A DNA stretch of 55,725 nt. Source: Planoprotostelium fungivorum (Eukaryota; Evosea; Variosea; Cavosteliida; Cavosteliaceae). This document shows, one piece after another, positions 35,691 to 45,984 of this stretch. The translations under genes were made by a program, and so were the position numbers. Below the pieces are notes generated by a model. The model did not search any database, was not told the origin of the DNA, and worked only from the letters and a program-made list of their open reading frames with translations. Each line of letters opens with the position of its first letter. The stretch's first letter is position 1. Location of the stretch: assembly GCA_003024175.1 (NCBI GenBank), contig MDYQ01000186.1, forward strand, positions 1 to 55,725, in the 5' to 3' direction.

Positions 35691-36422
35691 TTATTCTACA
35701 ATGATGCGAAAGATCTTGACAAGCTTTTCCATCAAACCCCTCCTCGGTTGACGATCTGCTCTCGATGGCAAGGTCCACCTGCTGTCCCTCTCGAACTCTC
35801 TCCTCATCTTTTGACTCCAGCATGCATCTTGCAATCTCTCTGGGTAAATGGTGACGTCCGCCCTCTTATCCTCCAAAAGCAATCGAACCACTTGAACGTG
35901 TTGATGCAGAGCGGCCAGTCTGAGACACGAGCTGTTGTCCGCCGTTGGATCAACCTTTGGATGTCGCAGCAGCTCCTTCACGATCTGCGAGTGGCCGGCT
36001 TCACACGCTCTTCTCAGAGCTGCATTATCCAGGGCCGATGGATCGACTCTGGAGAACGTCAGGAGAGGATGGTGGAAATGATGATTCACCTTGGATCTTT
36101 CAGTATGCGACACAGTAGAGAATACCAATTGTTCTGTGCAGCGGTGATAACGAGCCAGTTTCTGTGGGACGAGGGATCGATGTGATGATATCGAATGAGT
36201 TTCTCGATGGCCTCCAGACTGGGCTTCGTCTTCTCCAGAGCAATCTCTAAATCTCGGTTGTCTGGCGTCAACACGGCCAACCCTGTTGATCGTGAGATGA
36301 TATGGTATATGATGTAGATTACCGATTGCATGCCAGAGTTGGTTCACTCGGAGGATCGCCGAGAAGTCCGATCTGTGCACGTGCTGAAAGATGTGATACA
36401 GACTGTCGTGGGTGAATTGCAT
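35691..36422 (-). CDS. F-box / ankyrin-repeat protein
   Basis: Three exons. Start ATG 36422. The first exon is an F-box-like helix set (MQFTHDSLYHIFQHVHRSDF, then ILRVNQLWHAIG). An intron in phase 1 follows ATC-G. Ankyrin-like repeats come next: RDLEIALEKTKPSLEAIEKL, IDPSSHRNWLVITAAQNNW, LDNAALRRACEAGHSQIVKEL and NSSCLRLAALHQHVQVVRLL. A basic C-terminus ends at 35691. F-box proteins dock to Skp1 in SCF ubiquitin ligases, with the repeats binding substrate; that role is inferred. A second, isolated exon of the same F-box type with the same phase-1 intron position lies at 37987-38134, so this is a dispersed family in the genome. Confidence 0.68.
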   Translation of the reverse strand: MQFTHDSLYHIFQHVHRSDFSAILRVNQLWHAIGNLHHIPYHLTINRVGRVDARQPRFRDCSGEDEAQSGGHRETHSISSHRSLVPQKLARYHRCTEQLVFSTVSHTERSKVNHHFHHPLLTFSRVDPSALDNAALRRACEAGHSQIVKELLRHPKVDPTADNSSCLRLAALHQHVQVVRLLLEDKRADVTIYPERLQDACWSQKMRREFERDSRWTLPSRADRQPRRGLMEKLVKIFRIIVE

Positions 36423-36802
36423 GGTGATGTCTGTGTGTTGGAGATCAGGCGGTGTATTTCCGTTCGGTGAACGGGATTCGCCGCAGTGGATGAGAAGAGG
36501 CGTCAAGGATGGTGCCTGTGCACAACTCTATCGTGTCTTCCATTCCTTTTCGTGGTCATGTATCACTTCGTATTCTCTGCTGCGCAACCATTCCTCTATC
36601 AGCGGCTCTGTCCTTCACGATCTAGTTGTCCAACATCATCAATGTTAACTCACTGCAGATTTGAGTCGAGAGTCTATGGATGTGGTCTTGTTTTTGAGAG
36701 GTTACTCTTCATGCTGACCAATTTGCTGGTGACAACTTCCAAGTAGATCTACAACAATGATTTCTCGTTTTTTGGGACATCATCGTCAGATCGGAAGCAG
36801 GG
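36423..36802. promoter_or_regulatory. divergent intergenic region
   Basis: About 380 bp lie between head-to-head genes. It contains one ATCTACAACAATG word (36747-36759), from which a short frame MISRFLGHHRQIGSRDE could be a 5' extension or presequence of the next gene if spliced. Nothing else was recognised. Confidence 0.35.
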
Positions 36803-37645
36803 ATGAATGAGCACGTGAAGAGAAAAGGAGAATTTGAAACACCACCAGGATTCACGTCCAGGACAAACCAAGGAAGAGAGCTCATTCTGTCTGCTCAGCC
36901 CATCACCACCTCTGCTGTCTTCATTTTTGTCGATCAACGCGGAGAGAGAGCCTCTCTATCCCACATCCATCCCTCACAACTGAAGGATGCCAAATCATCA
37001 GAAGAGATCTATCAGCGATTATGTGCAGAAAAGACGTGGGCGTATCGCGGTAAAGTGAGACGATCTTCTATGAACAACGAAACTGAACACGAAAAGGAGA
37101 AGGCAGGAAGAACTTTTTGTTTCTACCGAGACGAAGTGAGATCGAGTGTCTTAGACATTACCAACTGAACAGTGCAGCCCTTCGACCCCGCTGATCCCAT
37201 GTGGCCGACATTAGCCAACCGATTAGGTGTCAAATTACCTCCCAAGAAAGACGGCAGCAGAGCACCCACCGTGTCTGCCGCCACTGTCTTTGAAGGTCTA
37301 ATGGAGGTGATGTCATCGACTCGTAATCATCTCAACTCTACAGGTCCACGAGGCACCCTCGCCGGAGAAATATTCTAACGCATTAGACTCCCTGATGCAT
37401 GTATCATCTGATACCCAATCGCATCCTCTTTCTCTCGTGTGGGAGGATCAATTCATCATTGAAAACATAGAGAAGGTGAAGACAGCTGCAACGAGTTTGA
37501 TCATCTGATGACATCATGTTGATCTCGATGACAGTTCTTTGAGCTGGCAACGAAAGAAGGAGTGAAACCAGTGGAAGAGAAGGAATCATCTTGGAAGCAG
37601 GGAAAGGGCTACGTCACACTCTTGTTGAAACTACTGAAACAATAG
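36803..37645 (+). CDS. protein of unknown family, about 250 aa
   Basis: Plus-strand exons give ELILSAQPITTSAVFIFVDQ, SLSHIHPSQLKDAKSSEEIY, CAEKTWAYRGK, then after introns TFCFYRDE|PFDPADPMWPTLANRLGVKL, SAATVFEGLMEV|HEAPSPEKYSNAL and LVWEDQFIIENIEK. The last exon runs FFELATKEGVKPVEEKESSW to LLLKLLKQ then TAG at 37643. Introns at about 37137-37174, 37307-37344 and 37477-37531 have clean GTGA/ATGT-type donors and CAG/ACAG ends. The start is uncertain: ATG 36803, or an upstream exon from 36758 with an Arg-rich N-terminus. I do not recognise the family. Conserved-looking amphipathic helices suggest a folded soluble protein. Confidence 0.5.
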
Positions 37646-37941
37646 ATCTCTTCACGGAGAACGATTCCACTTACATTCCGAGTGGACTCCCAATTGATTC
37701 TTCCATCAGACACAACTGGATGAATTCTTGGCTCAGCTGAACGTGAGCTCGGAAGACATTTGGACCTTCTACCGTGGTTCAGTCGGATGAGCACGATCGA
37801 TCCGCCATCCATCAACGGTGAACGTGTTCGGGTAAAGAATTGACCCCGGGCTACGAGGGAATGTGGTATGATGTAACAAAGACGTTCGACCCCAGAGTGT
37901 TTCCTGGGCAGATGAAGTGGGAGTTCAGCCGAGAGAAGTGA
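37646..37941 (+). pseudogene. broken coding segment of unknown family
   Basis: Protein-like stretches occur in different frames with no splice sites that join them: LDEFLAQLNVSSEDIWTFYR (37705-37765), then DPPSINGERVRVK running into ELTPGYEGMWYDVTK and FDPRVFPGQMKWEFSREK (to TGA 37939), the last two offset by one base near 37836. This looks like a frameshifted remnant or the mis-spliced end of the gene upstream. Confidence 0.35.
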
Positions 37942-37986
37942 AGCTGTCCACTGAGAACATCAGCTGACTACCACTGAGTGACTCAC

Positions 37987-38134
37987 CGATGTCTTTCCAC
38001 AACTTGCACGTCAGGCGAAGAACAGCGAATCGTCTCCTCGTTGTGTCGTTCGTTTCTCTTCTGCCTTTGTTCAGCGCAAAGTACAAGATGGCTTTCGTGG
38101 CATCGTGACTGGAGATGGTACCGTTAGACATCAT
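37987..38134 (-). pseudogene. solitary F-box exon
   Basis: Starts MMSNGTISSHDATKAILYF and continues RRRFAVLRLTCKLWKDIG, ending at a phase-1 donor (ATC-G|GTGAGTC). This is the same exon design as the F-box/ankyrin gene at 36422-35691. No ankyrin exons follow; instead the plus-strand remnant occupies the space. It is probably a truncated family copy. Confidence 0.45.
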
Positions 38135-38478
38135 TCGTCTCCTCTGATGGTTCGAAAAAGATGATCTGATGTCGCAGCCGGAGAAGAAACGCGGTGTTTC
38201 GAGAAAAATGCACACTCGTTCGTAGAAAGCAAATCTGCATCAAGGATAAATCAGATCGATGTGCAAGCACGCTTCTGATTGACGACCAACGCGATCTTTC
38301 ATCATTAGACAAGAAATCTCCGCACCTGCCTGTTGATTCATTGTCCACATCTATAACAGTTACTCCACTATGCAGTCATTATGACAGACTGGACCCTTTT
38401 TCGCTTCATCTCCGAGCTTCTGTGAGATCATCGCGATGCATCATCACAATCGATCTTCGCTATTTCTACATCCTACAT
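38135..38478. other. intergenic region
   Basis: About 340 bp lie between the solitary F-box exon and the 3' end of the VTT-domain gene. Overlapping frames on both strands have no family resemblance or splice support. I see no feature in it. Confidence 0.4.
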
Positions 38479-39629
38479 TTATTCTTGAATCCGCCCCTTG
38501 TCTAATTCGACGAGAGGTGAGTCCATGCATTCATCATGGTGCACATCTTGTCCGTTCTGCAACAGACCTTGCCTCTCTTCATCTTTTTCGACTCGCATGG
38601 CCTTGTTCAACACGTGACGACCGAGGAGGACCATGAAGATTAAGAGGATGACGGTGATGCCGATCTGCACTCCCATGATGACTTTGGGTGCCGTTCCACT
38701 CTTATGACCCGATACAATCTCAGAGATATCTGATAAAATGATATTAAAATAAATCTTCTTCCATTTTGATCATCTCGATGATGCATGTATGACGAGAGAT
38801 GGTGTGATATTTGTTTTTGACTCACTGTTGATGGTTTTTCCCATGTTAACCCATACGAACATCTCTGGCAACAAGCCCAATCCAGTGGCCGTGATGAATA
38901 CCCAGAATCTTATACCTGCCACCTGTAACAGCGTCACCCACACCATCATCAGTCATCACAACGTCTGATGTATTAATGACTCACGGCAAAGAGGGCGTTT
39001 TGAATGCCCATCGGCACAGGTGACAATCTCATCAGGAAGATGATGGTAAAACCGTTGGATTGCACAGCTTTCAATAAGATCTTCAGTTTCTCCTTCTTGT
39101 TGATGTATTTCATCACTGGTTTGTTGAATAAATATTTGCACATGAAAAATGCAATGGGAGAACCAAAGCAGACTGTCCCTATGAAAGTGGTGGCGACGCC
39201 TGTTATAAAAATGAGTTGGTCAAAGTGAATTGGAGGATCCCACCTATCCATAAATCGTACAGGAAGCCACAGGCAATGGCGACTTCTGTGTATCCAGTTC
39301 CGAAAGGCAGAGTCGTCAAGATGAATATGGCACAACATACTGCAACCATCAGATTCGTCTTCTAAGATGAACGCCCGAACGGCAGACTCACTTGCATTAC
39401 CCCAGATACCTAGTCCTCGGATCCATTCTATCAGTGCCGCCATTCGACTCGGTTTCAAGACCATCCATATGATAACCCCTACACATCCGGCGAGCACGCT
39501 GATAAGGATTCCTCTTATGATCCACTTCTTGATGTACTGTGATCTAGTCTCTGGCTCTTCTTCCTCCTCTCCATTCGGATTCGTATTGTCATCATTGGAA
39601 GCGTGACTGGCCAGCTCCTCGTGACTCAT
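38479..39629 (-). CDS. VTT/DedA-domain membrane protein (TMEM64/Tvp38-like)
   Basis: Spliced minus-strand gene with start ATG 39629 (MSHEELASHASNDD). An acidic N-terminus precedes a first span (IRGILISVLAGCVGVIIWMV). Exons then give AIFILTTLPFGTGYTEVAIA, GFLYDLWI, GVATTFIGTVCFGSPIAFF and FTIIFLMRLSPVPMGIQNALFA, with the conserved R-x-SP-x-P core of the VTT (SNARE-associated) family. Next are FWVFITATGLGLLPEMFVWV and a last span GITVILLIFMVLLGRHVL. By family knowledge Tvp38/TMEM64-type proteins sit in Golgi or ER and act as scramblase-like or transport factors. The frame is open upstream to 39809 with a Lys/Arg/His-rich stretch, so a longer N-terminus is possible. Confidence 0.75.
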
Positions 39630-39964
39630 GCTTCCTTCTACTCTCTTCTTTCTAAGAGAAGGTGTAGCTTTGTGAGCGTTATCTATTTTGATCTCTATTT
39701 TCGTTGAGTGATGTTGTGTCTTGCTTGTTCTGTGGGGGTTTTGTGTGTTTTCGCGAATTCTCCACCACGACGATCCCGGATGTGGACCTTCTTTAGATAC
39801 AGCGACCACTCCCGTCCACTCTCCTCCTCCGTTCGGTCCGTCTGACGCATCGCATGGAGGTCGGTTTCATAGAACCCGAATCGAGTTCGAATCAATACCG
39901 CGTGACGCTGAGTCCGAGGACACGCATGAGGACAAGTGATGCGGCAACCAACGTTCATTCATGT
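39630..39964. other. 5' region of VTT gene and 3' flank of dynamitin gene
   Basis: 335 bp lie between two same-strand genes. No independent gene was recognised; the promoter of the VTT-domain gene should be here. Confidence 0.4.
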
Positions 39965-41813
39965 TTAGAAGGTCTCCATGCCCACGGCCTCCAGTTTCTT
40001 TCTCATGTCTTCGTATCTCTTCTCGAGAGAGGCCACGTTCTTCTGTATCGTCTCCATGTTACCTCTAAAGTTTTCGTCCAACTGAGAATCCCATCAGCAT
40101 CACCATCATCTCCCGTTCGACATCATCGATGGACACTGTTGAAAAACTTCTCATCATCACCTTGTTGGACAGTTCGTTATTGTACTTGACCAAATTCTTG
40201 ATTTCCTCTTGCTGGGCCTCGATCTGGCTGACAGAGCCCACAAAGGACACGGACTGCTCGTGAAGGGCCTTTAGACTCTGCAGCCTCTGCACGATAGAAG
40301 GTAGCTGCTGAGAGAAGGTATCCCACTTCTTCGTCAGATCGAACAGCTCGTTGATCTACAACGCTCAGTTTTAATTTCTTTCTCTTCTCTTTTCTCACCT
40401 TTTGTTCGTGGATGGCTGGAGCCACGTTTGAATACGATTTCCTCTTGTCTAATATGCTCTCCATCTCTTGTGTGACGGGTTTGAGAGATTTTGTCAAGTT
40501 TTCGAGACTCTCAGGGGTGGATAAGACAGTGAGCCTCTCTTTCATCTGCTGGACGACATCCAAAATGGGTTGATTCATTGCGCTCTGTTAATCGATCAAC
40601 TCAAAGAAACGAATAAAACATGTAGGTAAAACAATAAAATACGCTTCACATCGACGTACGACGGAAATGGTTGACAATGTTTAAAATGGAATAAAACATG
40701 AGATGATTCTCACCGATCGAGCACCTAACAGCTTCTCCAAATCAGATATCCTCTTCTCTAAATCAGCAACCTTTGAAATCTCTTTCGCCTTGTTGTGCTG
40801 CGGTGTGCAGTACAATTCGTACGTCAACCCAGAAGCCTGACCACTCTGCTCCTAAATTTCGTCGACAACTGGACTCGATACAAATAGAAGGTCGACGTTC
40901 TCACCTGCACCGGCTTGGCATCTGAAGTGTTGATGTTCGTCACGACAGACGACAGTTGTTGGATGAGCTTCTCGCTCATGGCATTTTGGAGTGTCTCGCT
41001 CTGTCTCGCGTCATTCTTCGCGTCAATGATGCGAGCGGCTTGATCGTCCTGCGAGGGTGAGAAATGGTTGATGCGAGGGGAGGAGAAGGATGGGAGGGTT
41101 GGCGGATTCTTTCGCACCTTCAATAAGCCGGCGAGCTGTTGTTGGAGTAACTTGATCTCTGTGGAGAGAGCACTGCTACCCTTTGAGGCCTTCTCTTCAC
41201 CGCCTTCCTTCTGAACGTCCAATCAGCATGGAACAAGTGGAAATGTGATCTTCATGATTGGTCCTCACAGCTTTTCGATTGTTGATCTCCTCGACAAAAG
41301 AGGTGATTTCATATTGGAGACGATTAAATTTTTGCAATGGCGTCTCGTTCCTCTCTATGCTTCCGACCTCATATTCGTCTCTTCCCTTCTCTTCTCTCTG
41401 GCGGTTTCTGCGGACTGTGACCAGGCTCTCGCTGTAGTCTGTTTCGAACGCTGAGGATGCATTTGAATAGAGACGACATCATTACCTTGGCGGGACGTGT
41501 CGAATGTCTTCGAGGAGAATTTACCTGCAGCTTCTGATAGAGCTACTCTGTCACCATCGATGTTCTCCTTCAGATGTTCGGGTACCTGAGAGGATATGTG
41601 AGATGAAAATGTTTACATGCATACCTGATTAGACTGGTCGTTAGAATAGTTAATATCAGGGACATCGGGTGTCTCAAAGACATCAGGACCACTTCGATCC
41701 TAAATGAGAGTCAAGGAAGACGAGATTTACGAATCGCGAGCTCAATGTAGAAAGGATACGATGTTCAACAATCTTCCTCCGCCTCGCGGTGTTGGTGGTG
41801 GTGCATCCTCCAT
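39965..41813 (-). CDS. DCTN2: dynactin subunit 2 (dynamitin, p50)
   Basis: Many-exon minus-strand gene. The first exon MEDAPPPTPRGGGRLLNI joins in frame to DRSGPDVFETPDVPDINY, the typical dynamitin N-terminal VFETPD element. Coiled coils follow: LQKFNRLQYEITSFVEEIN, TEIKLLQQQLAGLLKV, SGLTYELYCTPQ, VADLEKRISDLEKLLG and MNQPILDVVQQMKERLTVL. The C-terminus resembles the family: LPSIVQRLQSLKALHEQSVS, then NVASLEKRYEDMRKKLEAVG, TAA at 39965. Dynamitin forms the shoulder of dynactin and links p150Glued to the Arp1 filament, so the gene product supports dynein cargo transport. The intron acceptor at 40354-40363 (minus) is CGTTGTAG|AT. Confidence 0.8.
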
Positions 41814-41907
41814 ATCTGCTCGAGATGATTCACGAACTTGTCCCGTCAGAGTCTCGTTGTAAAGGCACCCACTTTGAAGGGTGATCCACATCACATCACG
41901 TAGCATC
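41814..41907. promoter_or_regulatory. divergent promoter region, dynamitin / TsaE
   Basis: Only 94 bp separate the two start codons of these head-to-head genes. It holds repeated TCACATCACG-like words but no recognised factor site. Confidence 0.45.
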
Positions 41908-42850
41908 ATGCACACGAGTCGATTCATACGGATCAATAGCTGCCTGCGACCCACAACGCCGTGTCTAAGACATGTTCGACATCTGTCGAGTCCAACTCTG
42001 GCGGTCACTGTCTTAGGCCCTGGAGGCACGAAGAAAGTTGCCTCTTGTGTGGCCAATCTGACGAAACCAGGCGATGTCATCCTGCTCGATGGGTGATGTG
42101 ATCTTTTTTTTTCATCACCACACCACATTTCATCCTCTAATCGCTCGATAGAGATCTGGGAGTGGGTAAGACTACGTTCGCCCGTGGATTCTTGAGAGAA
42201 AAGATGAACGATCCACACCTTCAAGTTACATCACCCACATTCATTTTGACTAATGAGTACGAGAAGGGAGACGTCAAGTGATTGTACAACTCATCCTTCA
42301 TCACTCTCTCATCATGTTTCACAGAGTCCATCACATCGACCTCTATCGATTGGACACGGGACAGAAGGAAGATTTCGATGTGTTACAATTAGACTCTGTC
42401 TTCCAGAAGGGTATAGACATTGTCATCTCATCGTCTGATGATTTCAGATATATCACTGATCGAGTGGCCACAGAGACTGAGCGGTAGACATCCAGAAGAA
42501 TATTTAGACGTCAACATATCGATACCACCTCTCGGAGAGAGTATCAGTGCCACCATGTCTAAAAAGATGGAAGATGAGGATGCAGAGGAAGACGGAGAAG
42601 AAGGTGATTACACCATCTCCATCACACTCCGACACGTCCATCGATCAATACACCGTTGACGGGATGTTCAACATCACCTAACAAGACATATCCAGATTTT
42701 GAAGAGGATACACGACAGATCGTCATCACTGCCTATGGAGGACGATGGAAAGATAGGTGACGAGAAGCCCATGTCAACTGAGCTGAACGGCATAGGTTGA
42801 ATGAGTTGAGAGGGGTGATCGACAAAGTTCCAACTCTGAAGAGAAAATGA
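41908..42850 (+). CDS. mitochondrial TsaE-type ATPase (tRNA t6A modification)
   Basis: Start ATG 41908. The N-terminus [20 protein letters not shown] with RHVRHLSS is a convincing mitochondrial presequence. Exons then give [41 protein letters not shown] (Walker A GDLGVGKT across an intron), [14 protein letters not shown] (switch-like), [11 protein letters not shown] (conserved HxDxYR) and IEWPQRL, all TsaE/YjeE landmarks. The C-terminal part has an acidic insert ([14 protein letters not shown]) and ends after a last intron in [20 protein letters not shown] 42848. TsaE works with TsaB/TsaD in bacteria in making threonylcarbamoyl-adenosine at tRNA position 37; a eukaryotic copy with a presequence implies an organelle role. 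About 200 aa, longer than bacterial forms. Confidence 0.8.
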
Positions 42851-43087
42851 GATAAAAAGGAAGAAAAGAACCAATTCGTTCGATCTGTCTGTGAAGGTGT
42901 TAGATGACATCATCATGATAAAAATCCAGAGGGAAGTGTATTTTTCAATAAGTCTCTCTGTCTGTGATCATTTTATCTGTTGTGATGCTGCTGAATTGCA
43001 GCGAAGAAGGTGATCGCGATCATGAATTTCAACGTTGCAGTTGTAAACGAGAGGGAGGAAGATGAGTCGGCATTTTCTCACGACAAC

Positions 43088-43905
43088 ATGACGATCTTCA
43101 CCATGATCGCTCGCCAGAGCGATGGCATGATGCTGGCAGAGTCTATCGCCGATAAAGACAGTCGGATCGAAGATGTAGATTCGTATCGAGCGCAAGCCAA
43201 GAAACTCCTCCGACTCGCGGACCCAAAGACATCGACTCGCATGACGGTAGATACTGGACCGTTCTACTTCTGTTACATCATTGTGAACGATGTAGTCTAT
43301 CTCACATTGTGTGAGAAGGCATTCCCAAAGAAATTGGCCATCCGCTTCTTGGAAGAGCTACAAAAGGAATTCGACATACAATATGGCACAGAGGTCACCG
43401 CTGCGAAGCGACCATACTCTTTCGTTAAGTTTGGTGAGTCCCATCATTTTCAATCGTGTCGTGAATAGAAGGAATTCTGATCGGCCATTCCAGATGCTTT
43501 CATCGAGAGAACGAAGAAGGTGAGGGATGATTAAAATGATGGGTGTTAATGAAAATGCAAGGTCTACACGGACACACGCTCCCAACAGAATCTCAACCGA
43601 GTCACAGAAGATCTCTCCGATGTTCAAAAGATCATGGCTAGAAACATTAACGAAATCTTGTATCGTGGAGAGAAATTAGAAAGTGAGTCCCATCCTCTCC
43701 ATCCCTTCATCACTCCCTCTCCCTCCATCCAACCCATGACACTTCATCAGGCGTTTCCAAGAGATCAGATGATCTTCTGGCAGGAACCATCGCCTACGCC
43801 AAGCAAGCGAAAGACCTCAACGCCTCTTTCTTCCTTCGGAGAGAGGGCATCATCGGCCTGGGAATCGTCGGCTCCGTCCTTACCTTTTACTTCTACTTTC
43901 TCTGA
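43088..43905 (+). CDS. SEC22: R-SNARE Sec22 (longin domain)
   Basis: Start ATG 43088 (MTIFTMIARQSDGMMLAES), the normal Sec22 beginning. An in-frame upstream ATG at 43022 has no family support. Longin domain: GPFYFCYIIVNDVVYLTLC, EKAFPKKLAIRFLEEL and RPYSFVKF, then DAFIERTKK|VYTDTRSQQNL. SNARE motif: VTEDLSDVQKIMARNINEIL with the central Arg in NEILYRGEKLE, then SGVSKRSDDLLAGTIAYAK. The C-terminal anchor is GIIGLGIVGSVLTFYFYFL with TGA at 43903. Sec22 acts in ER-Golgi vesicle fusion. Length about 215 aa is typical. All parts are intact. Confidence 0.9.
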
Positions 43906-44209
43906 TACACACGTCTTCTGTTCTTTCACGTCTTCTGTTCTTCCTCTTCTTCTGTTGTCTCAACACCATGACACTGTGCGATCTTCATACTAGGCTTTGT
44001 TTCGTGTGCAATGTGAAAGGATGACACATCTCTCAAAAGCAACACCAGTTCACATCATGATGAAATAAGATTGACGAAAAGGAGAGACACGCTGAAACAT
44101 TGCATGTGGGCGATGTGATCTCTTGCAAACAGACATCATCACCTCCACAACAAAGAAATAACGATACCGTAATTGTACCACCAATAAAATTTATCACCCA
44201 GAATTGCAA
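43906..44209. other. intergenic region between convergent genes
   Basis: 304 bp between the stops of Sec22 and eS25. Includes plus-strand AATAAAA (about 44184), a candidate polyadenylation signal for Sec22. No gene seen. Confidence 0.5.
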
Positions 44210-44812
44210 TTAGGCAGAGGTAGCTCTGGTGTAGATGACCTGGTTGCTGTGCAAGTGAACGGGCTTGATGAGTCCCTTGGAGGCCAGCTCTCTCAGAGCC
44301 TTCAGGGCCAGAGAACCGCTGATCTTCAGAGCCTCAGATGTGCTGGACACAGTGATGAGCTTGGAAGAGGGGATTCTCTTGTAAAGAGCTTCGTAAGTGG
44401 GCTTGTCGAAGAGAACCATGTTGGTGGTCTTCTTCTCGCTCTTGGCCTTGGACCACTTCTGAAACGGAAAATGTCAGGAGAGGATCGCGGAAGAAGATGA
44501 ATGGGAGTCGAAAAATCATGTTCGAAAGGACGATGATGAGAGAGTGGGTGATGGATGTGAGAAAAGCATGGTTCCAATGTGATTTCACCTTTTTCTTGGC
44601 CTTACCACCTCCGGATCCTCCCTTGGCGGCGGACTTGGCGGCTTGGATCTGCTTGCTCTTTCCTCCCTTGGCGTCCTTGGGTGGCTGATCACATCATATC
44701 AGAATCATCTCCATCCATCATCGTATCGCTCGAAACGAAAGGATCACGTTATATGACGATGCTTCTGTCTCTATGCGATCGATAGACGTGAGGATGGAAG
44801 GTGGCTCACCAT
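44210..44812 (-). CDS. RPS25: ribosomal protein eS25
   Basis: Three exons. The first exon contains only the ATG (44812-44810) before an intron of about 100 nt, a layout common in ribosomal protein genes. Exon 2 is the Lys/Gly/Ala-rich tail [28 protein letters not shown]. Exon 3 is [58 protein letters not shown] and the end VIYTRATSA. This winged-helix protein sits in the head of the small subunit; by family knowledge it contacts the E-site region. About 110 aa, full length. It is divergent from the LYR gene, starts 90-145 bp apart. Confidence 0.93.
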
Positions 44813-44956
44813 TTTGAGTTGATGGATGGAGGCAACAAAAGACGAAGGTTGGCACGATAATCCTTCTGTCGTTTCTCAATTAAGATATCTCATCGATTGT
44901 AGATGAGGTTTTTGACCTTTTTCGATTTTTTCGTTGACCACACCGATCTCGCCAAG

Positions 44957-45505
44957 ATGATGCTTATGCGACAAGCCCGGGGCTTCAGTGCCCTAGGGAC
45001 GAAGGCAACGAACCATGCTGAATTGAGAAGCAAGTCACTTGCAATGTATAAGGCATGCATGCAGGAAGCCCCCACGGTCGTCAGGTCATACAACTTGGGA
45101 CGCTCCACCGAGCGTTTCAAGAAGGCCATCCGAGCGGAGTTCGAGTTCTACAGAAATGTAAAGGACATCGACCAGGCGGAGCTCTTGTTACATAAGGCCG
45201 GTCAAGAGCTCGACGAGTGCTTCAACATGTGGAAGACCAAGTGGCACGTGGAGGAGATGTTCGATGCATTCGAGAGGACCGTACAGAAGCTGGAGGAGAG
45301 AAAGAGACCGGCGGTGGTCTTAGATGAGAACACTCCATTGGACATTCTAGGCAAGTATGTCTCCATCTGCAGTGATGATCCGTGGGACCCGAAGAGATTG
45401 GAAGAGATCTACAGAATGTCTCTCGAGGACAGAATTGCCTTCTTCGAGGAGAGATTAAGATCGGACGATCCCATCATCAAGGAGTTTGCAGAGGGCAGAA
45501 TATAA
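44957..45505 (+). CDS. LYR-motif mitochondrial protein, complex I NDUFA6-like
   Basis: Single exon. ATG 44957 (MMLMRQARGFSALGTKATNH) gives a plausible presequence; an earlier ATG at 44903 adds a Phe-rich stretch and follows GATTGTAG, so it may be intronic. The body has LYR-family layout: SKSLAMYKACMQEAPTVVRS (LYR position AMYK), ERFKKAIRAEFEFYRNVKD, DQAELLLHKAGQELDECFNM, then WKTKWHVEEMF, close to the helix pattern and WK..TH end of NDUFA6/B14. A C-terminal extension of about 70 residues (TPLDILGKYVSICSDDPWDP, EEIYRMSLEDRIAFFEERL) is not in the family as I know it. NDUFA6 is an accessory complex I subunit that anchors acyl-carrier protein. Identity is likely but not certain. Confidence 0.6.
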   Translation: MMLMRQARGFSALGTKATNHAELRSKSLAMYKACMQEAPTVVRSYNLGRSTERFKKAIRAEFEFYRNVKDIDQAELLLHKAGQELDECFNMWKTKWHVEEMFDAFERTVQKLEERKRPAVVLDENTPLDILGKYVSICSDDPWDPKRLEEIYRMSLEDRIAFFEERLRSDDPIIKEFAEGRI

Positions 45506-45984
45506 ATTTCGAGCTGTATGAGATGGGGTATTTACTCGATCTCTGTCGTCGCGAATGAATCAAATCGTGATGACATGACGGCTTTGAGACAAGTTTTACC
45601 TTCTATTTCTTTGTCACTGTTTATTTGGTCGTTCGATGTTGGATTCTCCTTCAATCGCTCGTCCTTTGAAAGATAGATGTTCGAAAGCGTCATTGTCACC
45701 CTCATCATGCCACAAAACTTCTTGGAAGAGTAGATTGAATGAATTGCGTGTAAAAGGATGTCAATTTTCGAAAATATCAGACAAGAGACATCGGGACTTT
45801 TTGCCCGAGCCGACAGGGAACAGCCGCAAGGCCAAGATCGTCTTCAAGATGCGAGCTCTTGGATCAGGATAAGCACGCGGAATCAACAGAGCACTCGAGC
45901 AATCTAATTGTAGATTGTACTAATTTGTGACGAAATAAAAACGAAACGAAACGAAAGACAAGAGACATCGGACCGGCCGGGCCA
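45506..45984. other. intergenic region with an unassigned 78-codon frame
   Basis: 479 bp. A plus-strand frame at 45636-45872 (basic, with SRLNELRVKGCQFSKISDKR) has no recognised family. AATAAAAACG at about 45941 suits a poly(A) signal for the upstream gene. The promoter of the first EGF gene must lie here. Confidence 0.35.

Noticed and set aside
44693-44809. Possible C/D-box snoRNA in the first eS25 intron
   Set aside because: GATGATG and CTGA words occur, but spacing is too short and no terminal stem brings them together.
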